Notes under the pieces: generated by a model
Database searches by the model: none
Told to the model about the DNA's origin: nothing
Seen by the model: only the letters and a program-made list of their open reading frames with translations
Source: CAJPPJ01 sp963536495
GTDB taxonomy: Bacteria; Bacillota_I; Bacilli_A; RF39; UBA660
Direction: 5' to 3'
Assembly (NCBI GenBank): GCA_963536495.1
Contig: CAUTAF010000001.1
Location: forward strand, 85,011 to 149,010
DNA length: 64,000 nucleotides
Program-made: the position numbers and the translations under genes
In this document: positions 9,083-17,556 of the stretch, piece by piece
How the letters are laid out: every line of letters begins with the position of its first letter
Position numbering within the stretch: the stretch's first letter is position 1

Positions 9083-9717
9083 TGAATAATATTTTAATAT
9101 TAGAAGACAATAAGGATATAGCAGAAATAGTAAAAGAATTACTACTTGAAAACAATTTTAAAGTTACAGTATGTTTTAATAAGAAAGATTTTGATAAAGA
9201 AGATCTTTCTTATTATAATTTATTAATTCTTGATGTTTTATTACCTGATACTAATGGTTTTGATGTTTTTTATGAAGTTAGAGAATTTAATGATATACCA
9301 GTTATTTTTTTAACTGCTAAAGATGAAGAAGAAAAGATAGCAGAAGCTTTAAATAATGGAGCAAATGATTATATTACAAAGCCATTTAAATCTAAAGAAT
9401 TAATTGCAAGAATTAATAAAATAATTAAAAATAAAGATATAATAAAGTTTAAAAATATAGTTTTAAATAATAAATTAAGAGAAGTTTATGAAGAAAATAA
9501 GATTGTTAATTTAACAGATACAGAATATAAAATATTATATTTATTACTAGTAAATAAAACTGTTACTAGAGAAATGTTACTTGATAAAATATGGCCAGAA
9601 GATTATATAAACGATAATACTATAACTGTTCATATGAAAAGACTTAGAAATAAATTTAAAACAGATTTTATTAAAACTATTAAAAATGTAGGATATAAAT
9701 TAGATGAAGAAAATTAA
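9082..9717 (+). CDS. OmpR-family response regulator
   Basis: 211 residues. The receiver domain (1-115) has the acidic pocket 'EDN' (8-10), phospho-acceptor Asp51 in 'LLILDVLLPD', the switch Thr in 'FLTAKD', and Lys in 'ITKPFKSKEL'. The C-terminal winged helix (about 120-208) ends in 'TVHMKRLRNKF...IKNVGYKL', typical of OmpR/PhoB DNA-binding domains. It overlaps the kinase gene by 14 bases. It probably controls this same operon through the dyad at 6263-6275, by inference. Confidence 0.93.
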   Translation: MNNILILEDNKDIAEIVKELLLENNFKVTVCFNKKDFDKEDLSYYNLLILDVLLPDTNGFDVFYEVREFNDIPVIFLTAKDEEEKIAEALNNGANDYITKPFKSKELIARINKIIKNKDIIKFKNIVLNNKLREVYEENKIVNLTDTEYKILYLLLVNKTVTREMLLDKIWPEDYINDNTITVHMKRLRNKFKTDFIKTIKNVGYKLDEEN

Positions 9718-10819
9718 AGTTGTTTTATTAATATTATTAATATTTAGTATTTATATTATCTTTAAAATAGAAGACAATAATCGTAATTATTATATAAATC
9801 AAAAGATAAATAAAATTTATGAACTTAAAGATAAAAATATAGATAAATATACATATATTAAAGAAATATCTCAAAATCATAGTAATACTAATAATTTTGA
9901 GGAATATGGATATTCTTTTAATGATAATTTAATTAATTATAATTCATACATATATTATTATTTAATAGTATTATTGTTTATATTTTTAATACTTTATATA
10001 GTTATTTTAAAGTTAGAAGAAAAGACTAAAGAAAAAAGGTATAAAAAAATATTAAATACTATATATAGTATAACTAACAATAGAGATTACAAAATAGAAA
10101 TAGAAGAAAATTATGATGATTACATTTCTAAAATACATAGTGAAATATATAAAGTATCTATTAAATTAAAAGAAGCATATGAACAAGAAAAAAATAATAA
10201 AATATATTTAAAAGATATGATATCTAATATTACACATCAACTTAAAACACCTCTTACAATTATGCTTTTAAATTTAGAAAAATATGAAAAAAAACATGAT
10301 AAAAATACTTTAGTTATAATAGAAAAAGAAATAGATCATATGAATAATTTAATATCTTCTTTGTTAAAATTAGCAAGATTAGATATTAATGTAATTGATT
10401 TCAAATATACTAAATTTTCTCTATTGAAATTATTAGAAGAAATAAAAAAAGATTTTAGTTTATATAATAAAACTATTAATATAGATATTTTAGATTTAGA
10501 AATAACAGCAGATTATTTATTTTTTAAAGAAGCAATTAGTAATATTATTAAAAATGCTTTAGAAGAAGATAGTGATGTTTATATATCTACCTATAGTAAT
10601 AAACTTTACGATGAAATAATTATTACTAATAGAATAGTTAAAAAAACATTAAAAAAAGATTTGTTTGAAAGATTTAAAACTACTAAAGAAAATAGTACAG
10701 GAATAGGTTTAAATATATCTAAAACAATAATAGAAAATCACGGATTTGATATAGATGTAGATATAGAAAAAGATGTTATAAAATTTATAATAAAAATAAA
10801 TAAATATAAAAATATCTAA
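9704..10819 (+). CDS. Sensor histidine kinase
   Basis: 371 residues. Two membrane helices (about 4-22 and 83-103) flank a roughly 60-residue extracytoplasmic loop, short for a ligand-binding sensor. That fits sensing through the partner ABC transporter. The dimerisation/phosphoacceptor segment is 'MISNITHQLKTPLTIML' (His near residue 179), the N box is 'NIIKNALEE', and the G2 box is 'STGIGLNISKTII'. The usual DxGxG G1 box is not visible: 'ITNRIVKKTLKKDLFERF' occupies that place, as in some kinases with a shortened ATP lid. Last gene of the four-gene operon. Confidence 0.9.
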   Translation: MKKIKVVLLILLIFSIYIIFKIEDNNRNYYINQKINKIYELKDKNIDKYTYIKEISQNHSNTNNFEEYGYSFNDNLINYNSYIYYYLIVLLFIFLILYIVILKLEEKTKEKRYKKILNTIYSITNNRDYKIEIEENYDDYISKIHSEIYKVSIKLKEAYEQEKNNKIYLKDMISNITHQLKTPLTIMLLNLEKYEKKHDKNTLVIIEKEIDHMNNLISSLLKLARLDINVIDFKYTKFSLLKLLEEIKKDFSLYNKTINIDILDLEITADYLFFKEAISNIIKNALEEDSDVYISTYSNKLYDEIIITNRIVKKTLKKDLFERFKTTKENSTGIGLNISKTIIENHGFDIDVDIEKDVIKFIIKINKYKNI

Positions 10820-10824
10820 AGATA

Positions 10825-10833
10825 TGATAAAAT
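10825..10833 (+). promoter_or_regulatory. Extended -10 for ezrA
   Basis: TGATAAAAT fits an extended -10 (TG-n-TAAAAT) about 25 bases before the ezrA start. I see no convincing -35. A TAGGAG ribosome site follows at about 10849-10854. Confidence 0.4.
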
Positions 10834-10858
10834 AATTATTATAGAGTATAGGAGTAAC

Positions 10859-12568
10859 ATGAAAATATTATATGATTTTAGTTTAATTTCTGTTTTAATA
10901 TCTATTGCAATATTATTGGTTTTTATAGTGTTTTTGTTTTTTTCTAAGAAAAGAAATGATAAAAAATTAAAACAAAAAATAATAGAAGAATTAGATTATA
11001 ATAAAAATATTTTAGATACATACCCAATTGAAAATGAACTTGTTAAAGTAGAGACTTTAATAAAAAATGAAAAACTTGAAGAACAATATAAAATATGGCA
11101 AGAAAGATTTCAAAAGATAAAAGAAGTAAATGTAGTAAACCTTAATGAAATAGTATTAAAGCTAGATACTCAAAATGTAGAAAATTTTAATGAATTAAAA
11201 GAAGATGCAAAAAGAGAATTATATAAAGCTAAGTTTTTACTTTCTAAACTTTTAGAAGAAATCGAAGATGTCAATATGAGCGAGGAAAAGTATAGAACTT
11301 TAGTTATTAAACTTAAAGCTAAATATAGAGAATTAAATGATTACTATGAAGCTCATAAAAAAGAATATGGCGAACTTGAAAATGTAGTAGAGATGCAATT
11401 TGAAAATATTGAAAAGAGATTTCAAATATTTGAAGAATTTATGGAAACTAATGACTATTCTGAAGTTATTCATATTGTTAAATCAATTGATTTAATGTTA
11501 GAACATATGCAAGAAGTTGTTAAAAAACTTCCTGATTTAGTAATAGTAGCACATAAAATAATTCCATTAAAAATAGAAGAGTTAACTGATATATATGAAA
11601 AAATGATATTGGATAATTATAATTTAAAAGAATTAAATGTTGCCACAAACTTGGAAAATGCTTTAAAGAGTACTAATGAATTAGTAGAAAAAGTTAAAGG
11701 TTTAAACTTTAAAGATGTAGAAGTAGAGTTTGAAGCTATAGTAGAATACTTAGATGATTTATTTAAAGTGTTTGAAACAGAACAAATATCTAAAAAAGAA
11801 TATACTAAACTTAAAGTAATGTTTGAAAAACAACTTATTAAAACTAATAAAATAGTAAGTAGTGTATATAAAGAATTAGATAGTATTAAAAATATGTATA
11901 ACTTAAAAGCAGAAGAAATAGATTCTTTAAATGTGTTAAAAACAAGACTTATGGAAGTTACTGATAATTATAAAAAAATAATTTTAGATATAAAAAATCA
12001 AAATATAAATTATTTAACTGCAAATAAAGAATTAATTGATGTAAATACATTGTTAATAGAAGTATCTGATGATTTAGATAAACTTTTAAAATCTTTAGGT
12101 AATATGTATGAAGATGAACAAAGAGCTAGAGAACAATTAAATGAGATAGAAAATTTACTTAGAGATAGTAAATGTATATTAAATAAATATAAATTTCCAA
12201 GTATTAATAAAGAGTTATATGTAGAAATAAAAGAAGCTAATGAAGCAGTATATGAAGTAATAAAAGAATTAAAAGAAAAACCTATAAAAATAAATACTTT
12301 AAATACTAGAGTTGATACAGCTAGAGATTTAGCATTAAAAGTTTATACTCATGTTAATGATATGCTAAAAAAGATGGAAATAATAGAAGAACTTATTGTT
12401 TTTGCAAATAAATATAGAAGTGATAGTGAAATGATTAACGAAAACTTAAATAAAGCAAGTAACTTCTTTTTCCAAGGAAATTATAATAAAAGTTTGGAAT
12501 TGTTAGAAAAAACATTAGGAAATAAAATTCCAAATATTGAAAATATAATAAAACTCAAATTAAAATAA
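10859..12568 (+). CDS. ezrA: Septation ring regulator EzrA
   Basis: Membrane-tethered cytoplasmic protein that restrains FtsZ ring formation and links it to cell-wall synthesis in Firmicutes. 569 residues, the normal EzrA length. One N-terminal membrane helix (about 8-30) with a very short outer segment is followed by a basic patch and then about 530 residues of almost continuous Glu/Lys-rich coiled coil, arranged as spectrin-like repeats. No enzymatic motif. It is monocistronic, with a terminator overlapping its stop codon. Identity rests on topology, length and coiled-coil pattern, so a related coiled-coil protein cannot be fully excluded. Confidence 0.85.
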   Translation: MKILYDFSLISVLISIAILLVFIVFLFFSKKRNDKKLKQKIIEELDYNKNILDTYPIENELVKVETLIKNEKLEEQYKIWQERFQKIKEVNVVNLNEIVLKLDTQNVENFNELKEDAKRELYKAKFLLSKLLEEIEDVNMSEEKYRTLVIKLKAKYRELNDYYEAHKKEYGELENVVEMQFENIEKRFQIFEEFMETNDYSEVIHIVKSIDLMLEHMQEVVKKLPDLVIVAHKIIPLKIEELTDIYEKMILDNYNLKELNVATNLENALKSTNELVEKVKGLNFKDVEVEFEAIVEYLDDLFKVFETEQISKKEYTKLKVMFEKQLIKTNKIVSSVYKELDSIKNMYNLKAEEIDSLNVLKTRLMEVTDNYKKIILDIKNQNINYLTANKELIDVNTLLIEVSDDLDKLLKSLGNMYEDEQRAREQLNEIENLLRDSKCILNKYKFPSINKELYVEIKEANEAVYEVIKELKEKPIKINTLNTRVDTARDLALKVYTHVNDMLKKMEIIEELIVFANKYRSDSEMINENLNKASNFFFQGNYNKSLELLEKTLGNKIPNIENIIKLKLK

Positions 12569-12587
12569 TTTGAGTTTTATTTTTTTA
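12550..12587 (+). terminator. Intrinsic terminator of ezrA
   Basis: A perfect 13-bp stem (12550-12562 with 12566-12578) with an AAA loop, followed by a T-rich run. The hairpin contains the ezrA stop codon. Confidence 0.85.
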
Positions 12588-12611
12588 TATAAAGAAAATA
12601 TAAAATTAAAG

Positions 12612-12647
12612 AAGATATATTAAATAAAGTTTTTAATATATCTTTTT
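12612..12647. terminator. Second AT-rich hairpin upstream of ssb
   Basis: A perfect 13-bp stem (12612-12624 with 12632-12644) with a 7-nt loop and a short T-run. It may be a backup terminator or a transcript-stabilising hairpin. The stem is only A/T apart from one G-C pair, so it is weaker than its neighbour. Confidence 0.45.
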
Positions 12648-12693
12648 ACATATAAAAATAAAAAGAATATATTATGAGGCGAAAGGAGGAAAA

Positions 12694-13005
12694 ATGTTAA
12701 ATCAAGTCGTTTTAGTTGGAAGATTAGTAAAAGATGTTGAAATATCAAATACTAAAGATGGTAAAAATTTTTCAAATATAGTACTTGCAATTCCTAGATC
12801 TTTTAAAAATAGTGAAGGAGAATATGAAACTGATTTTGTTAGATGTACACTATGGGAAAAACTAGCTATGAATGCTAAAGAATTCTGTGGTAAAGGACAA
12901 ATTTTAGGAGTAAAAGGTAAATTACAGACTAATAAAACAGAAGATAAATATTATATAGAAGTAGTAGCAGAAAAAGTTTCATTTTTAAGTAGTAAAAAAC
13001 AATAA
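12694..13005 (+). CDS. ssb: Short single-stranded DNA-binding protein
   Basis: OB-fold SSB of 103 residues. The start 'MLNQVVLVGRLVKDVE' and the core 'DFVRCTLWEKLAMNAKEF' are characteristic. It ends right after the OB fold in 'SFLSSKKQ', without the Gly/Pro/Gln linker and acidic DDDIPF-type tail that recruits repair partners. It therefore resembles the tail-less, competence-type SsbB more than the essential SsbA. It is not between rpsF and rpsR. A strong AAAGGAGG ribosome site precedes the ATG. Terminators stand on both sides, so it is monocistronic. Confidence 0.9.
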   Translation: MLNQVVLVGRLVKDVEISNTKDGKNFSNIVLAIPRSFKNSEGEYETDFVRCTLWEKLAMNAKEFCGKGQILGVKGKLQTNKTEDKYYIEVVAEKVSFLSSKKQ

Positions 13006-13041
13006 ATAAATCCTCAAACACATAAATAATCCTATAATATT

Positions 13042-13066
13042 AAAGACTGAAAAGTCTTTTTCTTTG
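13042..13066 (+). terminator. Intrinsic terminator of ssb
   Basis: Stem AAAGACT/AGTCTTT (13042-13048 with 13053-13059) closed by a GAAA tetraloop and followed by TTTTCTTT. Confidence 0.85.
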
Positions 13067-13143
13067 TAAAAAAATAAAATCTTATAATAGAATAAAAAAT
13101 AATAATGTGTTATACTTTTTTATAGTAAAAGAGGGTTTGGTAT

Positions 13144-14388
13144 ATGGAAGTACTAAAAATTATTGATAAGAAAAGATTAGGAGAAGAACTTACAAAAGAA
13201 GAGATAGAATTTATTTTTAATTCATATTTAAATAAAGTAATTCCTGATTATCAAATGGCTAGTATGCTTATGGCTATTGCAATAAACGGTATGAGTGATG
13301 AAGAAACAATTAATTTAACTGATGTTTTTATTAATAGTGGAGAAACTTTAGATTTATCTAAATATAATGGAATGGTAGTTGATAAACATTCAACTGGTGG
13401 TGTAGGAGATAAAGTTACTTTTATAATAGTTCCAGTATTAGCAAGTTGTGGTTTAAAAGTATGTAAAATGTCGGGTAGAGGTTTAGGTATTACAGGTGGT
13501 ACTATTGATAAATTAGAAAGTATTAAAGGTATTAAAACAACTTTAACCAAAGAAGAAATAATAGATTCTTTAGATAAATTAGGTATGGTAATCTGTTCTC
13601 AATCAGAAAACTTAGCACCAATGGATAAGGTAATATATGCTTTAAGAGATGTTACAGCCACTGTATCAAGTTTACCTTTAATAGCAGCTAGTATAATGTC
13701 TAAAAAAATAGCTGCGGGAAGTGATAAAATATTTATAGATTTAAAAGTAGGTAAAGGTGCTTTAATAAAAACAATAGAAGAAGCAGAAGGACTTAGTGAA
13801 CTTTTTTCTATAATTGCAAAACATTATAATAAAGAAGTATATGTTGAGTTTAGTAATATGAATAGACCACTTGGAGCTTCAGTAGGTAATGGTATAGAAA
13901 TATTAGAAGCTTTAGATATACTTCAAGGAAAAGAAAAAAATAATTTAACTAAATTATGTACTAAAATAATTATCAAAGTACTTATGTCAGCAAAAAATAT
14001 AACCCAAGAAGAAGCAGAAAAAGAAGCGGCAGAAGCTTTTTCATCTAAAAAAGCATATAATAAATTTTTAGAATATGTTCAGTACCAAGGAGGAGATATA
14101 ACTTCTATTTCTATATCGAATAAAAGAAGAATAGTAAAATCTAATAAATCGGGAGTTATTAAAACGATAGATGCTGAAAAAATAGGAACATTAGTTAAAA
14201 ATATGGGTGGGGGAAGAAGTACTAAAGATGAAGAAATAGATAGAAGTGTTGGTATTTATTTCTTCAAGTTCACTGGTCAAGAAGTAAAAGAAGGCGAAGA
14301 TTTATGTACACTATTTATCGGAGAAAAAGATGTAAATGATGAAGAAGTGTTAGATTGTTATGTAATTGAAGATAATATAGAAAAATAA
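13144..14388 (+). CDS. pdp: Pyrimidine-nucleoside phosphorylase
   Basis: Cleaves uridine, deoxyuridine or thymidine with phosphate to give the base and (deoxy)ribose-1-phosphate in nucleoside salvage. 414 residues, close to the usual 430. 'DKHSTGGVGDKVTF' is the phosphate/substrate loop, and 'MSGRGLGITGGTIDKLESI' is the thymidine/pyrimidine phosphorylase signature. The catalytic Arg-Ser-Lys region lies in 'YALRDVTATVSSLPLIAASI'. It is monocistronic, without deoC or cdd beside it. A candidate extended -10, TGTTATACT (13108-13116), and GAGGG precede the start. A terminator overlaps its stop. Confidence 0.93.
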   Translation: MEVLKIIDKKRLGEELTKEEIEFIFNSYLNKVIPDYQMASMLMAIAINGMSDEETINLTDVFINSGETLDLSKYNGMVVDKHSTGGVGDKVTFIIVPVLASCGLKVCKMSGRGLGITGGTIDKLESIKGIKTTLTKEEIIDSLDKLGMVICSQSENLAPMDKVIYALRDVTATVSSLPLIAASIMSKKIAAGSDKIFIDLKVGKGALIKTIEEAEGLSELFSIIAKHYNKEVYVEFSNMNRPLGASVGNGIEILEALDILQGKEKNNLTKLCTKIIIKVLMSAKNITQEEAEKEAAEAFSSKKAYNKFLEYVQYQGGDITSISISNKRRIVKSNKSGVIKTIDAEKIGTLVKNMGGGRSTKDEEIDRSVGIYFFKFTGQEVKEGEDLCTLFIGEKDVNDEEVLDCYVIEDNIEK

Positions 14389-14403
14389 TATTATCTTTTT
14401 TTT
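14371..14403 (+). terminator. Intrinsic terminator of pdp
   Basis: An 8-bp stem GATAATAT/ATATTATC (14371-14378 with 14388-14395) overlaps the stop codon and is followed by eight T. Confidence 0.75.
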
Positions 14404-14422
14404 AAATTTGTGTTATTATTTA

Positions 14423-14428
14423 TATAAT
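14423..14428 (+). promoter_or_regulatory. -10 box of first LRR gene; very short leader
   Basis: TATAAT lies 16 bases before the ATG at 14445. The predicted transcript would begin at about 14435, on top of the GGAG (14432-14435) that serves as ribosome site. No good -35 is seen. Confidence 0.5.
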
Positions 14429-14444
14429 ATTGGAGAATTTGTGT

Positions 14445-17400
14445 ATGAAAGTTTTTAAGAGAGTTAGTATTTTTATTTTTATAGTTTTAGTCTTTTTTAT
14501 AGCATTTATCTTTTTTAAGAAAAAAAATAATGATGCTGTATTAAAGAAAACAAAGGCGTTAAATTATAGTTTGACTTATAAACAAGCGTTTCCAGATGAA
14601 AACTTAAGATATGCTGTTTTATATTGTGTTTCTACTGGTAAATGTAATGATCAAAATTTAGAAGAAAAATTAAAACTAGATATAGTTAATAGTGATGGAA
14701 CAGAAGATTGGATAATTAAACCATCAAAAATAACACCAGCAATGAAATCTAAAGAAAATGATAGGTTAAGTCCAGCAAATTTAAATAATATAAAAGTTTT
14801 TGTATTAAAAGATGAAGGAAAAGATAAGAGAATAAAAGATTTAACTGGTATAGAATATTTCACTATAGCAAGTATGATTGTAACTGATGCTTCTGCAACT
14901 TCTAGTTTTGATATTTCAACTTTAACTAGACTTCAAAAATTTAATATATATGGAGAAGATCCAGATTCTAAAGCTTGTAATATAAAAACTGGAAACCAAT
15001 CAACTAACTTTAAAGATTTACAAGTTTCAGTTAAAGCTAGTAATAGAGAGCCAGTTTATAAGTTAGATGTGTCTAAACTTACATCTGTAGAAACATTAAA
15101 AATAAATTATTGTAATTACCAAAATATTAATTTAGGTAATATGATACGTTTAAAAACATTAGATTTGGCATATAATAAGTTAACTACATTGGCTTTAAGA
15201 ACAATAAATAATTATTTAAAATATTTTGATATATCACATAATGAAGTTACCTCTTTACCAAATTTTTCAAATATGCCATTTTTAGAACATTTAGATATTA
15301 GTTATAATCGTTTTCCTCCATATCCTTTTAGGGCTAATCAATTTAGAAGATTAAAAAACATTTATGCCAAAGATAGTGGAATAGCTATAATTGAAGTATA
15401 TGAATCACCTAATTTAGAAGAAGTAAGTCTTGGTGGTAATAACTTTACTACATTTATTTTTGATAGTTCTGTTAATACAAAAGTAAGCAAATTAAGTATT
15501 ACAGACTCTCCTATAACTAATGAAGGTATTCAAAATAAACAATTTGGTTCATTACAAAGCTATCCTGGTAATAGTAATAGCATTAGAGAATTTCATTTTG
15601 AAAACCTTCCTAACATAAATAGTATAAATTTTAATAATATAAATTCAGCAGACAAAATAGTTGTTAAAAATATGACTATTCAAGAAATAGTACAATTAAC
15701 AGCTTATACTGCCACAGAAATAGAGATTACTAACACTAATATAAAAGATGTGAATTTAAATTCAAATCATGTGAAAAAGTTAAATTTATCAAACAATAAA
15801 ATGGAAAAATTAAACTTAAATACACAAAATGTGGAAGATGTTAATCTTTCAAATAATAAGTTAAATAATTTAGATATTTACTATAAAAACATATCTTGTG
15901 AAAAAATTAATTATAGTAATAACAAATTAATGACAGTTAATACTGATAAAGCTTGTTTAAGTGTTCCACAACATTTAGAAATAAAAGTAAAAGAAGGACA
16001 AGAAGTAACTATTCCTATAAAATATGGACCAGAAACAGGAAGTTATCATTATGGAGAGTTAGTAGAAAATAATGCTATATTTGAAAAAACAGGTTTTCAA
16101 AAATATAGATTTAAAAAAGTAGGTACTACAACAGAAAACTTTAATGTTTTTTATCATAATCATGATGATGATACTAATACTTTAAAGGGAAACGGTGGAG
16201 ATATTGTTGTAACTGTATTAGAAGGGGAAGCATCACACTTTACTCCTATAGTTAATACATTAAGAACACTAGAAGGATATGATCCAACCTTTACAGAAAT
16301 GGATTATAAAAATGCCATAACTAATTTACCTGCAAATATAAAAAATTTTGAAGTAGATATAAATCAATTAGATACATCAATACCTGGTATAAAAAATGTA
16401 AAAACAAAAGTAACATTTAGTGATGATTCAGTAAAAGAAATTAATGTTCCAGTAGATGTAGAAGAGTTAACACCAGATAAATATGAACATCCTACAGTTA
16501 AACATATAATTGTTAATAAAGGTGAGATAATATCAGATGAAACATATAAAACTTCTATAATCAATTTACCTAATAATATTCAAAGAATAGATATAGTTAC
16601 AAGAGCTGACACTAGTCAATTTGGTAATCAAAAAGCAAAAGTTAATGTAGTACTTAGAAATGGACAAATAAAAGAAATTGAAATACCAGTAGAAGTAAAA
16701 GCTAGGATGGCAGATAAATTTAATCCAGTATTTAATACTGATATAAAATATACTGATACAGATGCAACTAAAATATATAATGATAATATAATTAATTTAC
16801 CAGCTGGAGCAAGCTATGAAATAATAAATGATTCAGGTAATGTAATGACTATAGATGAATTAAAAAATATAATAGCAACTCATGGTTTAAAAAACTTTAA
16901 AATTAAAATTAGATTTTCTGATTTTAGTGAAAAAGTGATGCAAATGCCTGTAGAAATATATATGAAAGTATCACAACAAATATTTCGATATAGTTTTTAT
17001 CCACTACAATCTGAAAATTACGGGTATAGAGAACAAGATAATAATAAATTTTTAATGAAGAAAAATGAATTACCAGAAAATGGTTGCAATCTTGAAACTT
17101 ATGTATGTTATAACTATAGCTTTTCAAACATTACATTTGGCTTTTATGGAACATCAGTTAATCTTGATGATTATTTAAATAGAAAACATACTTTTAATCT
17201 AGATTTTCTTCCTGTTTGGAATAATAATGATGAAAATAGAAAAGAAATAATGGCAATTGGACGTGTTGGATTTGCAGGAGGTATTGTGACAAAATTTAAT
17301 ATATATAGAGATACAGATGGTGATTCTATACCAGATAAAGATGATGATGACGATGATAATGATGGAATAAGTGATGAACAAGAAATAAAAGATAATACAA

Positions 17401-17459
17401 ATCCAAAAGATAATACAAGTTATAAAACAACGAAGATATGTTATAAAGTAACAGGATAA
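14445..17459 (+). CDS. Leucine-rich-repeat surface protein with Rib-like and calcium-binding repeats
   Basis: 1004 residues, predicted on the cell surface. One N-terminal membrane helix (about 6-26) has no cleavage site or lipobox, so it is probably an anchor. Bacterial leucine-rich repeats occupy about residues 100-520, for example 'LKTLDLAYNKLTTLALR' and 'LEHLDISYNRFPPYPF'. Three Rib/alpha-antigen-like beta domains follow (about 590-840; typical end 'VTFSDDSVKEINVPVDV'). A Cys-containing segment and then an acidic thrombospondin-type-3-like calcium motif come last: 'DTDGDSIPDKDDDDDDNDG'. There is no LPxTG. The ATG at 14445 is chosen over an in-frame TTG at 14430, which overlaps the GGAG ribosome site. 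It is a tandem paralogue of the next gene; role probably adhesion, by inference. Confidence 0.85.
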   Translation: MKVFKRVSIFIFIVLVFFIAFIFFKKKNNDAVLKKTKALNYSLTYKQAFPDENLRYAVLYCVSTGKCNDQNLEEKLKLDIVNSDGTEDWIIKPSKITPAMKSKENDRLSPANLNNIKVFVLKDEGKDKRIKDLTGIEYFTIASMIVTDASATSSFDISTLTRLQKFNIYGEDPDSKACNIKTGNQSTNFKDLQVSVKASNREPVYKLDVSKLTSVETLKINYCNYQNINLGNMIRLKTLDLAYNKLTTLALRTINNYLKYFDISHNEVTSLPNFSNMPFLEHLDISYNRFPPYPFRANQFRRLKNIYAKDSGIAIIEVYESPNLEEVSLGGNNFTTFIFDSSVNTKVSKLSITDSPITNEGIQNKQFGSLQSYPGNSNSIREFHFENLPNINSINFNNINSADKIVVKNMTIQEIVQLTAYTATEIEITNTNIKDVNLNSNHVKKLNLSNNKMEKLNLNTQNVEDVNLSNNKLNNLDIYYKNISCEKINYSNNKLMTVNTDKACLSVPQHLEIKVKEGQEVTIPIKYGPETGSYHYGELVENNAIFEKTGFQKYRFKKVGTTTENFNVFYHNHDDDTNTLKGNGGDIVVTVLEGEASHFTPIVNTLRTLEGYDPTFTEMDYKNAITNLPANIKNFEVDINQLDTSIPGIKNVKTKVTFSDDSVKEINVPVDVEELTPDKYEHPTVKHIIVNKGEIISDETYKTSIINLPNNIQRIDIVTRADTSQFGNQKAKVNVVLRNGQIKEIEIPVEVKARMADKFNPVFNTDIKYTDTDATKIYNDNIINLPAGASYEIINDSGNVMTIDELKNIIATHGLKNFKIKIRFSDFSEKVMQMPVEIYMKVSQQIFRYSFYPLQSENYGYREQDNNKFLMKKNELPENGCNLETYVCYNYSFSNITFGFYGTSVNLDDYLNRKHTFNLDFLPVWNNNDENRKEIMAIGRVGFAGGIVTKFNIYRDTDGDSIPDKDDDDDDNDGISDEQEIKDNTNPKDNTSYKTTKICYKVTG
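16719..16752 (+). repeat. 34-bp identical segment shared by tandem LRR genes, copy 1
   Basis: Identical to 19390-19423. It encodes the FNPVFNTDIKY start of the last Rib-like domain in both paralogues, in matching protein context. Confidence 0.8.
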
Positions 17460-17490
17460 AATAGGAACAATTTATTGTTTCTATTTTTTT
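17459..17490 (+). terminator. Intrinsic terminator of first LRR gene
   Basis: A 12-bp stem with one G-U pair (17459-17470 with 17475-17486), a 4-nt loop and a T-run to 17490. Confidence 0.85.
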
Positions 17491-17556
17491 ATAAAAATAG
17501 AAATCTTAATATTTATTAATATTTATGATAATATATATATAACATTGGAGACTTGT

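Noticed and set aside
13251..13550. Open frame of 99 codons on the minus strand inside pdp
   Set aside because: Lies wholly within a conserved enzyme gene, has no ribosome site, and its translation has no recognisable features.
14430..14445. TTG at 14430 (and the equivalent TTG at 17545) as start of the LRR genes
   Set aside because: These codons overlap the GGAG ribosome site that serves the ATGs at 14445 and 17557.
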